A stretch of DNA of 64,000 nt from Pogonophryne albipinna (taxonomy: Eukaryota; Chordata; Actinopteri; Perciformes; Artedidraconidae). The stretch covers positions 33,359,196 through 33,423,195 of the forward strand of contig CM053252.1 of assembly GCA_028583405.1 (NCBI GenBank), read 5' to 3'. Every line of letters begins with the position of its first letter. Within the stretch, counting starts at the first letter, position 1. Under the pieces are notes generated by a model, which was given only the letters and a program-made list of their open reading frames with translations, made no database searches and was not told the origin of the DNA. Made by a program: the position numbers and the translations under genes. This document shows positions 47,340-56,948 of this stretch, piece by piece.

Positions 47340-48835
47340 GTACTGAATCCAACAGTACCAATTTCATGAAGAACTTATAGCAAAAAATCATTTTATCTCT
47401 CATCAAAGATAGCAGAATACATTAAAGTGTGTAGGACAGGAGTTTAAACGAGTATTACTCAAAAAGTACACAGTAAAAGTACTTGATTGTACTTGTGCTA
47501 CTAGTCCATGTAGTACTGAATCCAACAGTACTAATTTCATTAAGAACTTATTGCAAAAAATAATTGTATCTCTCATCAAAGATGGCAGAAAACATGCATT
47601 ATTGTACTCTGGAGGAGAGTTTGACAGGGGATTACTCAAAAAGTACACAGTAAAAGTACTCGATTGTACTTTTGGTCGTAGTCCAAGTAGTACTGAATCC
47701 AACAGTACCAATTTCATTAAGAACTTATTGCACAAAATGATTGTATCTCTCATCAAAGATGGCAGAAAACATGCATTATTGTACTCTGGAGGGGAGTTTG
47801 ACAGGGGATTACTCAAATAGTACACAGTCAAAGTACTTGATTGTACTTGTGCTACTAGTCCAAGTAGTACTGAATCCAACAGTACCAATTTCACTAAGAA
47901 CTTATTGCACGAAATCATTTTATCTCTCATCAAAGATAGCAGAATACATTAAAGTGTGTACTCAGGACAGGAGTTTAAACGAGTATTACTCAAAAAGTAC
48001 ACAGTAAAAGTACTTGATTGTACTTTTGGTAGTAGTCCAAGTAGTACTGAATCCAACAGTACCAATTTCATTAAGAAGTTATTGCACAAAATCATTTTAT
48101 CTCTCATCAAAGATGGCAGAAAACATGCATTATTGTACTCAGGGGTGGAGTTTGACAAAGGATTACTCAAAAAGTACACAATAAAAGTACTTGATTGTAC
48201 TTGTGCTACTAGTCCAAGTAGTACTGAATCCAACAGTACCAATTTCACTAAGAACTTATTGCACGAAATCACTTTATCTCTCATCAAAGCTGGCAGAATA
48301 CATTAAAGTGTGTACTCAGGACAGGAGTTTAAACGAGTATTACTCAAACAGTACACAGTAAAAGTACTTGATTGTACTTGTGCTACTAGTCCAAGTAGTA
48401 CTGAATCCAACAGTACCAATTTAATTAAGAACTTATTGCAAAACATCATTTTATCTCTCATCAAAGATGGCAGAAAACATGCATTATTGTACCCAGGGGT
48501 GGAGTTTGACAAAGGATTACTCAAAAAGTACACAGTAAAAGTACTTGATTGTACTTGTGCTACTAGTCCAGGTAGTACTGAATCCAACAGTACCAATTTC
48601 ACTAAGAACTTATTGCAAAACATCATTTTATCTCTCATCAAAGATGGCAGAAAACATGCATTATTGTACCCAGGGGTGGAGTTTGACAAAGGATTACTCA
48701 AATAGTACACAGTAAAAGTACTTGATTGTATTTGTGGTAGTAATCTAACATGTACTGAGTCCAACAGTACCGATTTTATTAAGAACTTATGGCTAAAAAT
48801 CATTTTATCCCTCATAAAATATCATTGATTGATTG
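47340..48835 (-). repeat. Right ~177-bp tandem array (about eight units)
   Basis: ATCTCTCATCAAAGAT or a variant recurs at about 47395, 47569, 47745, 47922, 48099, 48276, 48452, 48630 and 48808, i.e. every 174-178 bp. It is the reverse complement of the left array. Frames stay open through it on both strands only because the period is a multiple of three. Confidence 0.92.
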
Positions 48836-49299
48836 ATCAAATATAGCATAAGCACTTGTACTACCGTCAGCGCCGCTTCTCGGCGATTACCGTAAAGACG
48901 CTATTAATCGCGCACTCAAAAATGAAGCGCTGCTCATTTGACCAAGCAAATGCGAGAGACGGCTGAGTTGACCGCAGTGTGGGATGGCAGTAAGACGATA
49001 TGGGTCCGTTCTTATTGTGCATCCATGGGTAAAGATAAACGCAACTCACATTGGTTTCTCAAACAGCATCTCTGTAAACTACGTGTATTCACTGAATTTC
49101 ACTCTCTGCCTTTAACGGCTCGTTGTAGCTCCAATAGCTCCAGCCCCCACCCTCCCGGAGTCCCTGTGAGCACAGTGTGCTCTGATTGGTCGGGACACGT
49201 AACATGAACGTGCCGGGTGGCGCGGTCCCGTGGGTTAGATGCGCGTTCATAATGCAGAGGGAAATAACTCTCAGAATAACGTTATTAGCACATTATTAC
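48836..49299. other. Outer flank of the inverted structure, no gene
   Basis: 48871-48976 is the inverted match to 39298-39400. 49120-49240 is CpG-bearing without an identifiable product. Confidence 0.5.
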
Positions 49300-49925
49300 A
49301 ACTTGAGGAACGAATGTTTTTAATAAGGGCTATACAAGTGTTCATACTTGGTAGTTTATTTAGTTTAAAAAAAATTATCCAACGATTTACAGACCATTCT
49401 TTCCCCATGTAAGTCAATGGGAAAAAGTGTTTCCGGGCCTGGCAACCAAACGGAAGTGTAGTACCGCCGTTTGGCCAGCACAAATATTTTCATGTGAGTC
49501 CGGCGCACTTCCTGGGGGCTTGGTTGGCTCCCTTGGTTTGCAGGGATCTAAAACATTTCTCACAGACAGGCCTCGTGGTGTCTGTAGGCTTGCCCTCACT
49601 GTCAGAGATATCGCTCAAATACTTCCACATTTCGTTTCTGGCGTCTTTTTTGTCAACAAGCCGAGGCGCAGCGGCAGTTGCACTCCCACTTCCAGCCATG
49701 CTTCTCGTTATCTCACATGCTCTGGCAGCTAGCGCGTGGCCGAGTGCACGAGAGAGGGGAGGGACTTAGAACGTGCTTGAGAGGGGCGGGACTGCAGGCA
49801 CGGCTGCAGCGCAGGGAGTGGAAGCAGAGCGCTGAACACACACGGCTCTTATTAAAACGGCGCTTTCTCACCGGAGTACTTTTCCCCGTCATTCTTAAAG
49901 TACCGATATAGTCTAGATGGAAATA
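49300..49925 (-). repeat. hAT fragment with BED finger start
   Basis: The non-coding part 49325-49520 matches 18440-18545 in pieces. The coding start lies at 49523-49699. Boundaries are uncertain, as no terminal repeats were matched. Confidence 0.4.
49523..49699 (-). pseudogene. BED zinc finger, N-terminal fragment of a hAT transposase
   Basis: From the ATG at 49699 the frame reads MAGSGSATAAAPRLVDKKDA, then RNEMWKYLSD and RPVCEKCFRSLQTKGAN. The aromatic WKYL and the CEKC pair followed by KGAN are the first half of a BED finger. The sequence then runs into unrelated repeat DNA at about 49522, so the His pair and catalytic domain are lost. Confidence 0.6.
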
Positions 49926-50385
49926 GGGGTCCACGCGCACCCCTCGGAATTTTTTATGCCACCTGATTTTTCTTAATCCTTAAAGTGTCTACTTTCACAA
50001 TCTGCCAGGTGCCAAGCTGAAATAATGTCCGAAAGGCTCTATTTTTAACCCTTTATTGCACCTAACCCAAAACCGAAACATTTAAATTGGATGTAGCAAG
50101 AGGCATAACCTTTGAAGTAAACAACATACAGAGACAAATGAATACATTTTTCCATACAATTCTGACCCTAGGAATTCAATGGGATGGTTATTTTTGACAT
50201 TTGACAACATTTTGACTGTATTTCTGGACAAAAACAGCAAGAAATGACCAAATATGTGTGTATGACCAACTACCTTTTCATTTTTTTAAAGTGCATAGTG
50301 AATATTCGTTCACAATCAGGTTTTTTCTAATACTTTAAGTGTTTATTTTTTGGATAATATTGGGTACCAAGCTGATGATGTTGGT
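49926..50385 (+). repeat. Left terminal inverted repeat of the 12.7-kb element
   Basis: One full ~350-bp unit, then the start of a second (TTTAAGTGTTTATTTTTTGG ... GGGTACCAAGCTGATG at 50331-50385). It matches the right end in inverse orientation. Confidence 0.85.
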
Positions 50386-50613
50386 GACCGGGGCTCGGCA
50401 GTTGGTTGACAGTTGGTTGCCATTGGTTACCTGGTACCTGGCTACCTGCAGATGGCAGTCTGCTTTCTTTGGGAACAATCTCAAGGATTTTCTTAGTAAG
50501 TATTATTAATAATTATTATTAACTATTATTAAGATATACCTAATAGTCATATACAAGTAATTCTTCAACAAAAGGTATACAGAAATCACATCTGTAATCT
50601 TGACTAAGTAGTG

Positions 50614-50677
50614 TTGGTAGCTAGCTAAATTGGTAGCTAGCTAAGTTGGTAGCTAGCTGAGTTGATAGCTAGCTAAG
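50614..50677 (+). repeat. Four 16-bp tandem units
   Basis: TTGGTAGCTAGCTAAR is repeated four times with three substitutions, in the putative first intron or leader of the element gene. Confidence 0.95.
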
Positions 50678-50803
50678 GTTTTTCAGCATTTTCAGGCTGA
50701 TTACTCATACTAACCATAGGAAAAAGGAAACATTGTATACTTCATCATTTGGTCCTCCTCAGAGTGTTGGTAGCTATCTAATGTTTCTAATTTCTTTATT
50801 CAG

Positions 50804-51444
50804 GCTGATTACTTCATAAACTGCTGACAATGGGAAAAATGAAACATTGTAACACAGCTGAAGTGCCTCCAAAGAGGATTAGATCGATAACATGTATTTT
50901 ACATGTCTCAACTTCTGAGTATGGTAATTTTATCATGCTCGGCAAATGCAAGGGGGGGGTCAAGCGAGAAGCTATCGTATCTACACAGTGTTCGTGATAT
51001 GAGACTCTGCGAAACAGCCACCTCACCATACCGCATGAAGGATATTTGTGACCAAATACCATTGACGTTAGAAGGCTTGCCTTTGGATAAAATCATCAAA
51101 ACTGCTACAAAACCTTCACAGGGAAATTGGATCGTTTAAAAGTGTCAAAGGCTTCTACATCTGGTGAATCATCGTCATCGATAAAGGACTCCCTACGCCA
51201 TCCCAAATGTCTCTCAAGTCAAACTGAAGGGGCTCGGTGTTCCTTCTTGTTCCCTAATCAGTGTATCTTCTGTGACAAAACAACAACCAAGTTCAAGTGG
51301 AAGACTGAAGAGCTAAAAAAGTTTCAGAGTTGGAAACACAAAGAACCAGCCTGGAAAGTTATCGAACCTAGGGCACAGTAATTGAAGAAAGAGGATCTTT
51401 ATCGCAAGGTGCAGGGCAAGGACCTCTTTGCTATGGAAGCTCAG
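50804..51444 (+). pseudogene. N-terminal exon part of the element gene (zinc-binding-like)
   Basis: The acceptor TTTCTTTATTCAG is followed by an ATG at 50830 (MGKMKHCNTAEVPPKRIR...). After the G8 frameshift the text reads EKLSYLHSVRDMRLCETATS and PYRMKDICDQIPLTLEGL. After a second shift it reads CYKTFTGKLDRLK, then QCIFCDK, and ends at GKDLFAMEAQ where the gypsy element sits. The CxxC at CIFC and the later YHPIC (56950-56963) could form a zinc site. An upstream ATG at 50452 with donor GTAAGT at 50496 runs into a stop if spliced here, so it is probably leader. Confidence 0.6.
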
Positions 51445-51875
51445 TGTCACAAACGAGCTGAGGACCAAAATGCAGAACACGGGAAACCAGGGATAGTCGG
51501 TAACCAGCTTTATTGAAGGCAATAGGCTGGTAGGAGACAAAACGGCAGATAGTAGGCAAAGGGCTGGTCGGGGACAGGCGAGGGTTCCAGGAGAAAGCAG
51601 GACGGGAGTCGCAGGTACAGAACGGGTCAGGGAGCAGGCGAGGCAGGCTGGTCAGGGACAGGCAGGGTCGAAACCGGGAGAGCAATCTGAAGGGTAATGC
51701 GGGAAAGACTGGCATGCTGCAAAGTACGATCTGGCACTGAGGTGAAAGTGAAGTGGGCCTAAATACTAATGGAGCTGATGGGTGTAACAGAGTGAGAGAG
51801 AGACAGGGTGTGACTACCAGGTGACTAAGGAATGTTAATGCAGAAAATAGGTGAGTGAGAAAGCAGACTGTGACA
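51445..51875 (-). repeat. 3' LTR of the gypsy element
   Basis: The same 431 bp as the 5' LTR, with two visible substitutions (AAAAC vs ACAAC, AGTCGC vs AGTAGC on the + strand). The purine run AAGGGGGGGGTTC just before it on the minus strand (about 51876-51888) serves as polypurine tract. Confidence 0.95.
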
Positions 51876-52017
51876 GAACCCCCCCCTTAATGGACGGCTC
51901 CAGACGTCTAAGAAAATTCTAGGAGAGAGAGAAAAAGAAAAAAAAAAAAAAAAAACTTAAAGAAGAATCAAGAAAAACCCTACAGACACAGGGTGGAAGG
52001 TGGAGGTATGGGAAAGG
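51876..52017 (-). other. Gypsy 3' leader between pol stop and 3' LTR
   Basis: Contains the polypurine tract next to the LTR and, on the + strand, an A-rich run at 51938-51957. No coding. Confidence 0.7.
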
Positions 52018-55000
52018 TCAGTACTCATCTGAGAATGCTCTCTCGGCCTCTCCCTCCTGGAAATCCTCGTCCCCCTCGACTGATGACGCTTCCCCCTCCT
52101 CCTCGACGAAGCCTCTGGTCTGACGAGTGCCCCCTGGCTTAACGCCTGGTTGAGCGTGGGTCCTAGAAGGCTGCTCCGGGTAACGCAGGTGGAAGTCTCG
52201 GATGAGTTGAGGGTTGAGGATATGACGAGCAGGAATCCACTGCCTTTCCTCAGGACCATAGCCCTCCCAGTCCACCAAATATTGAACCCCTCTTCCTCTG
52301 CGACGGGAACGGAGTAGACGACGAAGGGTGTAGGTAGGACCCCCATCGATCATCCTAGGGGGTGGTGGTGGAGGGGCGGCGGAAATCATAGGACTCTCCC
52401 GGACAGGTTTAATCCTAGAAACGTGGAAGGTGGGATGGATCTTCATGTTCCGGGGCAAACTCAGTCGAACTGCTGCAGGATTAATGACCTTGACAATCTT
52501 GAAGGGTCCAATAAACCTGGGCGCTAACTTCTTAGAGTCCACCCGAAGGGGAATGTTCTGAGTGGAAAGCCACACCCTCTGGCCTACCTGGTACACAGGT
52601 GCCTTGGTGCGTCGGCGGTTCGCTGATGTGGCGTACCGGTTAGCAGACTGAAGCAGAGTTGTTCGAGCCTGCCTCCAAGTCCTCCGACAACGTCTGATGA
52701 AAGCCTGGACAGACGGACAGGTAACCTCCTTCTCCAATGCAGAGAACAATGGGGGTTGAAAACCGTATGCACACTGAAAAGGGGAAAGACCAGTAGCGGA
52801 ACTGATGAGGGTGTTGTGGGCATACTCCACCCACAGGAGTTGTTTTGACCAGGTCGTGGGATGATCGGAAGCCATGCAGCGGAGAGTGGTCTCCATCTCC
52901 TGATTCTTCCGTTCGGTCTGGCCATTGGCCTGTGGGTGGAAACCGGAGGTGAGACTGACCGTCGCCCCGATCAGTTCACAAAACTCCCTCCAAAACACAG
53001 AGGTGAACTGGGGCCCCCGGTCGGAAACCACATCAGTCGCCAGTCCGTGAATGCGAAAAACGTGGAGAAGAATAAGTTCTGCCGTCTCCTTAGCTGACGG
53101 GATCTTAGGCAGGGGTACGAAATGAGCCATCTTACTAAACCGATCTACCACCGTCAAGATGGCAGTATGTCCGTGGGACGGTGGTAGACCAGTCACAAAG
53201 TCCAATGAAATATGTGACCAAGGGCGACGTGGGACCGGTAATGGATGAAGGAGGCCAGCTGGCGCTTGGTGAGATGGTTTGTGCCGATTGCACACAGGAC
53301 AGGCGTTCACAAACTCCCGGGTGTCAGCCTCCAGCGTGGCCCACCAGAACCGTTGTAGGACCATCCCTCTGGTACGTTGAATTCCAGGGTGGCAGGAAAG
53401 TCTGGAGCTATGAGCCCACTGAAGCACCTCAGCCCTCAAAACCTGAGGCACAAACAAGCGGTTAAGAGGACAAGAACTAGGACCGGTTTGGTCCACCAAA
53501 GCGGTCTTAACCCTCTCCTCAATCTCCCAAGCGAGGACGCCGATCACTCGAGGAGCAGGAAGGATCGTGTCCGGAATACCCCAGGTGTCTCCCTCCCTCC
53601 CGAACTGCCGGGACAAAGCGTCGGCCTTCACGTTGCGGGAGCCCGGGCGGTAGGAGAGGAAAAAATTTAACCGGGTGAAAAATAACGACCACCTGGCTTG
53701 CCGAGAATTCAGTCTTTGTGCCGACCTGATGTATTCCAGGTTCTTATGGTCGGTCCAAACCTGAAATGGTTGTTCTGTCCCCTCAAGCCAGTGTCGCCAC
53801 TCCTCCAACGTCAACTTGACTGCTAGAAGCTCCCGATTCCCCACGTCATAGTTTCTCTCCGCCGGACTCAATCTCCTCGAAAAGAAAGCACAGGGGTGGA
53901 GCTTCTGGTTCTCACCAGAACGTTGCGACAGGATGGCCCCCACCCCTACGTCAGAAGCATCCACCTCCACCACCAACTGACCAGCGGGGTCTGGTACTTG
54001 CAGGATAGGAGCCGACGTAAACCGGCCCTTGAGGTCCTGAAAAGCCTCCTCGGCTGCAGGGGACCATCGGAACGTCACCTTGGACGAGGTCAGGGCGGTG
54101 AGCGGGGCGGCCACGGTGCTGTAGCCACGGATGAACCGTCTGTAAAAGTTGGCGAATCCCAGGAAACGCTGCAGCTCCTTCCGAGAATCAGGGATCCGCC
54201 ACGAGGTAACTGCTGAAACCTTAGAAGGATCCATCTCCACACTTCCTTGACCCACGATGTAGCCAAGAAAGGCGACCGAAGAAGTGTGAAACTCGCACTT
54301 CTCCGTCTTGACGAACAGCGAGTTCTCCAGAAGTCTCTGGAGGACTGTCTGGACATGATGGACGTGTTCCTTGAGGTTCTTTGAAAAAATCAAAATGTCG
54401 TCCAGATAAACAAAAACATAACGATCCAACATGTCCCGGAGTACGTCGTTCACCAATGCTTGGAAAACTGCAGGGGCGTTGGTAAGTCCAAATGGCATTA
54501 CCAGGTACTCGTAATGTCCCGAAGAGGTGTTGAAGGCGGTCTTCCATTCGTCCCCCTCACGGATTCGTACCAGGTGATAAGCGTTTCGTAGATCCAGCTT
54601 AGTGAAGATTGTAGCCCCCTGTAGTAACTCGAATGCTGACGAGATGAGTGGCAAGGGATAACGATTCTTCACCGTGACGTCGTTCAGGCCCCGATAGTCA
54701 ATGCAGGGTCTCAGGGTCTTGTCCTTCTTCGCCACAAAAAAAAACCCTGCTCCTGCGGGTGATGTGGAAGGACGAATAATTCCCGCAGCCAGAGAGTCAT
54801 TGATGTAAGTCTCCATGGACCTCCTCTCCGGTGCCGAAAGCGAGTACAACCGGGCCTTGGGTGGGACTGCGCCTGGATGTAGCTCAATGGCGCAGTCATA
54901 GGGCCGATGAGGTGGGAGAGATGTCGCCTTAGCCTTGCTAAAAACCTCCTTAAAGTCCAAATATTCAGCCGGAACCCCTGTGACATCCGGAACCAGGTTC

Positions 55001-55530
55001 ATATCCACAGATAGTTGAGGTGCGGCGGCCTGCTTGAGGCAAACCTGATGACAGGAGGAACTCCAACCTAGGATGGACCCAGTTGCCCAGTCAATGTTCG
55101 GGTTGTGGCGGCGGAGCCACGGATAACCCAAAATCAGAGGGATTTGGGGGGACCGTAGCACATGAAACTGGATTGTCTCATGGTGGTTCCCCGACATGAG
55201 CATATGGACCGGTGTTGTCTGGTGTGTCACCGTTCCCAGCAGGTGACCATCCAAAGCATTAGCCGGTACCGGCTGGAGCAGCCGAACCTGTTGGATGCCC
55301 AGCTGTAGTGCGAGCTCCTCGTCAATGATGCTAACATCTGATCCGGAGTCGATAAAAACAGCCAGAGCCTGGGATTTGCCTGTCAGGAGGAGTCGAGCAT
55401 GGCACAAGGGTCTTAGATTGGGGATCAGCTCAGAGGTTTGGCCCACCAGTATACTCCCCATTACTGACGAGCTCTGCCTTTTACCGGACAACGGGAAACC
55501 ATATGTCCAGCCTGACCACAGTAAAGGCAA
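52018..55530 (-). CDS. pol: Pol polyprotein of the gypsy element (protease, RT, RNase H, integrase, chromodomain)
   Basis: An open frame of 1,170 codons. The first Met is arbitrary, because translation should enter by -1 frameshift from gag (overlap 55461-55530). Domains in order are an aspartic protease with DSGSD at 61-65, reverse transcriptase with YLDD at about 375-378, and RNase H starting near [17 protein letters not shown]. An integrase follows with a zinc-binding HPGIQ...CPVCNRH region and the core LDFVTGLP ... [11 protein letters not shown] ... [11 protein letters not shown]-terminal chromodomain ([19 protein letters not shown]) can direct integration to marked chromatin. No internal stop or frameshift was seen. 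Length and order match chromoviruses. Confidence 0.95.
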   Translation of the reverse strand: MPLLWSGWTYGFPLSGKRQSSSVMGSILVGQTSELIPNLRPLCHARLLLTGKSQALAVFIDSGSDVSIIDEELALQLGIQQVRLLQPVPANALDGHLLGTVTHQTTPVHMLMSGNHHETIQFHVLRSPQIPLILGYPWLRRHNPNIDWATGSILGWSSSCHQVCLKQAAAPQLSVDMNLVPDVTGVPAEYLDFKEVFSKAKATSLPPHRPYDCAIELHPGAVPPKARLYSLSAPERRSMETYINDSLAAGIIRPSTSPAGAGFFFVAKKDKTLRPCIDYRGLNDVTVKNRYPLPLISSAFELLQGATIFTKLDLRNAYHLVRIREGDEWKTAFNTSSGHYEYLVMPFGLTNAPAVFQALVNDVLRDMLDRYVFVYLDDILIFSKNLKEHVHHVQTVLQRLLENSLFVKTEKCEFHTSSVAFLGYIVGQGSVEMDPSKVSAVTSWRIPDSRKELQRFLGFANFYRRFIRGYSTVAAPLTALTSSKVTFRWSPAAEEAFQDLKGRFTSAPILQVPDPAGQLVVEVDASDVGVGAILSQRSGENQKLHPCAFFSRRLSPAERNYDVGNRELLAVKLTLEEWRHWLEGTEQPFQVWTDHKNLEYIRSAQRLNSRQARWSLFFTRLNFFLSYRPGSRNVKADALSRQFGREGDTWGIPDTILPAPRVIGVLAWEIEERVKTALVDQTGPSSCPLNRLFVPQVLRAEVLQWAHSSRLSCHPGIQRTRGMVLQRFWWATLEADTREFVNACPVCNRHKPSHQAPAGLLHPLPVPRRPWSHISLDFVTGLPPSHGHTAILTVVDRFSKMAHFVPLPKIPSAKETAELILLHVFRIHGLATDVVSDRGPQFTSVFWREFCELIGATVSLTSGFHPQANGQTERKNQEMETTLRCMASDHPTTWSKQLLWVEYAHNTLISSATGLSPFQCAYGFQPPLFSALEKEVTCPSVQAFIRRCRRTWRQARTTLLQSANRYATSANRRRTKAPVYQVGQRVWLSTQNIPLRVDSKKLAPRFIGPFKIVKVINPAAVRLSLPRNMKIHPTFHVSRIKPVRESPMISAAPPPPPPRMIDGGPTYTLRRLLRSRRRGRGVQYLVDWEGYGPEERQWIPARHILNPQLIRDFHLRYPEQPSRTHAQPGVKPGGTRQTRGFVEEEGEASSVEGDEDFQEGEAERAFSDEY

Positions 55531-56495
55531 AGATTACCTCTTCGACGTAATTCCCTCTCCTCAGAGGTAAGACTGGTACGACCCACTTGCATGGGCTCGA
55601 CCTCGTACCGTGAGTCAGAGTAGGAATGGGAATTCTCCGCCGAAACCGGAAGTCGTTGTCTCCCGGAAACCGGAAGTTGTTGTCGCGAGCAGCGGCCCGC
55701 TGCTCGCGTCTGTTGCTCTCCTCTCCGGGTCTGGATTCGTCTGTCAATCCGAGAGGTGAGCTCAATCAACCCATCCAAGGAAGCAGGGAGATCATAGGAA
55801 ACCAGCTCATCTCTCATATAATCCGCTAATCCTCTCAGATATGCGTCACACTGCGCCGGCTCGTTCCAGCTGCTGCGGCGACTGCTGGTGCGGAAGTCAA
55901 TAGCGTAATCCACCACCGTGCCGGAACCCTGGCTCAAACTTAGCAGACCTCCGGCAGCGTCGGGACCCAGACGAACGGAACCGAACACCTTCCGCATCTC
56001 CGCGGAAAATGCAGCAAAAGAGGCGCAGGCTGGAGTCTGCTGCTCCCACTCTGCAGTTCCCCATAAACGGGCTCTCCCCGTCAGATGATTAACGGTGAAA
56101 GCTACACGAGCCGCCTCGGAGGCGAAGGTGTGTGGCTGCAGTGAAAACAATATGGAACAGTTTGTGAGAAAAGGACTGCATCCCTCTGGCTCACCAGCGT
56201 AGCGTTCCGGCGTTCCCACACGAGGCTCCGGAGCGTATCCCGTCGGGCCAGGGGCTGGAGCGAGCATCGGAGCTGCGGGCGGAGGGACGGTAGCAGCCAT
56301 GGTAGCGGCTAGCTGTTGTACGGTGGCGGCCATCTGTTGCATCTGGGAGGTAAGGTAAGCCAGCGTTTGTCCCTGGGTTGATATTGCCTGGTGGGTCTCG
56401 GTAGCTAAGGTAGCTATCATGACCTCCTGTCTTTGGATGGCATCCTCAACCCTCTCAAAGCGGTCTCTAGGAGACCCGGTGTTTGCTTGGTCCAT
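55461..56495 (-). CDS. gag: Gag protein of the gypsy element
   Basis: The ATG at 56495 lies 18 bases inside the 5' LTR edge and gives a 344-residue Gag beginning [20 protein letters not shown]. The open frame extends upstream through the LTR, but that part is not Gag. A coiled-coil-like Gln/Ala-rich N terminus (about 10-70) and a Pro/Ala linker come first. The capsid-like core follows ([20 protein letters not shown] ... ELTSRIDRR), then an Arg-rich stretch and one zinc knuckle [14 protein letters not shown] near the C terminus. Gag forms the virus-like particle and packages RNA. The stop is overlapped by pol in the -1 frame. Confidence 0.93.
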   Translation of the reverse strand: MDQANTGSPRDRFERVEDAIQRQEVMIATLATETHQAISTQGQTLAYLTSQMQQMAATVQQLAATMAATVPPPAAPMLAPAPGPTGYAPEPRVGTPERYAGEPEGCSPFLTNCSILFSLQPHTFASEAARVAFTVNHLTGRARLWGTAEWEQQTPACASFAAFSAEMRKVFGSVRLGPDAAGGLLSLSQGSGTVVDYAIDFRTSSRRSSWNEPAQCDAYLRGLADYMRDELVSYDLPASLDGLIELTSRIDRRIQTRRGEQQTRAAGRCSRQQLPVSGRQRLPVSAENSHSYSDSRYEVEPMQVGRTSLTSEERELRRRGNLCLYCGQAGHMVSRCPVKGRARQ

Positions 56496-56512
56496 TTCTG
56501 GCCAGATCGTTC

Positions 56513-56943
56513 TGTCACAAACGAGCTGAGGACCAAAATGCAGAACACGGGAAACCAGGGATAGTCGGTAACCAGCTTTATTGAAGGCAATAGGCTGGTA
56601 GGAGACAACACGGCAGATAGTAGGCAAAGGGCTGGTCGGGGACAGGCGAGGGTTCCAGGAGAAAGCAGGACGGGAGTAGCAGGTACAGAACGGGTCAGGG
56701 AGCAGGCGAGGCAGGCTGGTCAGGGACAGGCAGGGTCGAAACCGGGAGAGCAATCTGAAGGGTAATGCGGGAAAGACTGGCATGCTGCAAAGTACGATCT
56801 GGCACTGAGGTGAAAGTGAAGTGGGCCTAAATACTAATGGAGCTGATGGGTGTAACAGAGTGAGAGAGAGACAGGGTGTGACTACCAGGTGACTAAGGAA
56901 TGTTAATGCAGAAAATAGGTGAGTGAGAAAGCAGACTGTGACA
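56513..56943 (-). repeat. 5' LTR of the gypsy element
   Basis: Begins TGTCACAGTCTGCTTTCTC and ends ...CTCGTTTGTGACA on the minus strand. The bases after it, GAACGATCTGGCCAGAA, lead straight into the gag ATG, so the primer-binding site must lie in this short leader. I do not recognise a standard tRNA match. Confidence 0.95.
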
Positions 56944-56948
56944 CTCAG

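Larger units (their letters stand above)
39270..48995. repeat. Large inverted structure with facing 177-bp tandem arrays
   Basis: Single-copy sequence at 39298-39400 (GCGGTCAACTCAGCCGTCTC ... TTTACGGTAATCGCTGAGAA) recurs inverted at 48871-48976. Just inside each lies an array of the same ~177-bp repeat in opposite orientation (39430-40540 and 47340-48835). The centre holds inverted LINE 3' ends and a Tc1-type insertion. The arrangement resembles a Foldback-type element with long inverted repeats built from tandem repeats. An inverted duplication or an assembly artefact is also possible. Confidence 0.6.
51445..56943 (-). mobile_element. Ty3/gypsy chromodomain LTR retrotransposon, near intact
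   Basis: Two 431-bp LTRs (51445-51875 and 56513-56943) differ at only about two positions by eye. TG...CA ends and a 5-bp duplication CTCAG (51440-51444, 56944-56948) mark the insertion. It sits in the second exon of the large element's gene, opposite to that gene's direction. Gag is open and pol is open in the -1 frame. With the integrase chromodomain this is a V-clade-like chromovirus of teleosts. Its high LTR identity and open frames imply a recent insertion, possibly still able to move. Confidence 0.95.

Noticed and set aside
47403..48815. Several 110-176-residue frames on both strands
   Set aside because: Same tandem-array effect; no start context, no domain, no non-repeat sequence.
39430..48835. 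CRISPR-like repeat array
   Set aside because: Units are 177 bp with no spacer/repeat alternation, in a eukaryotic genome.
49918..49925. Target-site duplication of the 12.7-kb element
   Set aside because: Flanks AAATA and ATGCA share at most two or three bases, so none can be claimed.
51431..51715. Minus-strand frame in the 3' LTR
   Set aside because: Duplicate of the LTR read-through frame; LTR sequence, not a gene.
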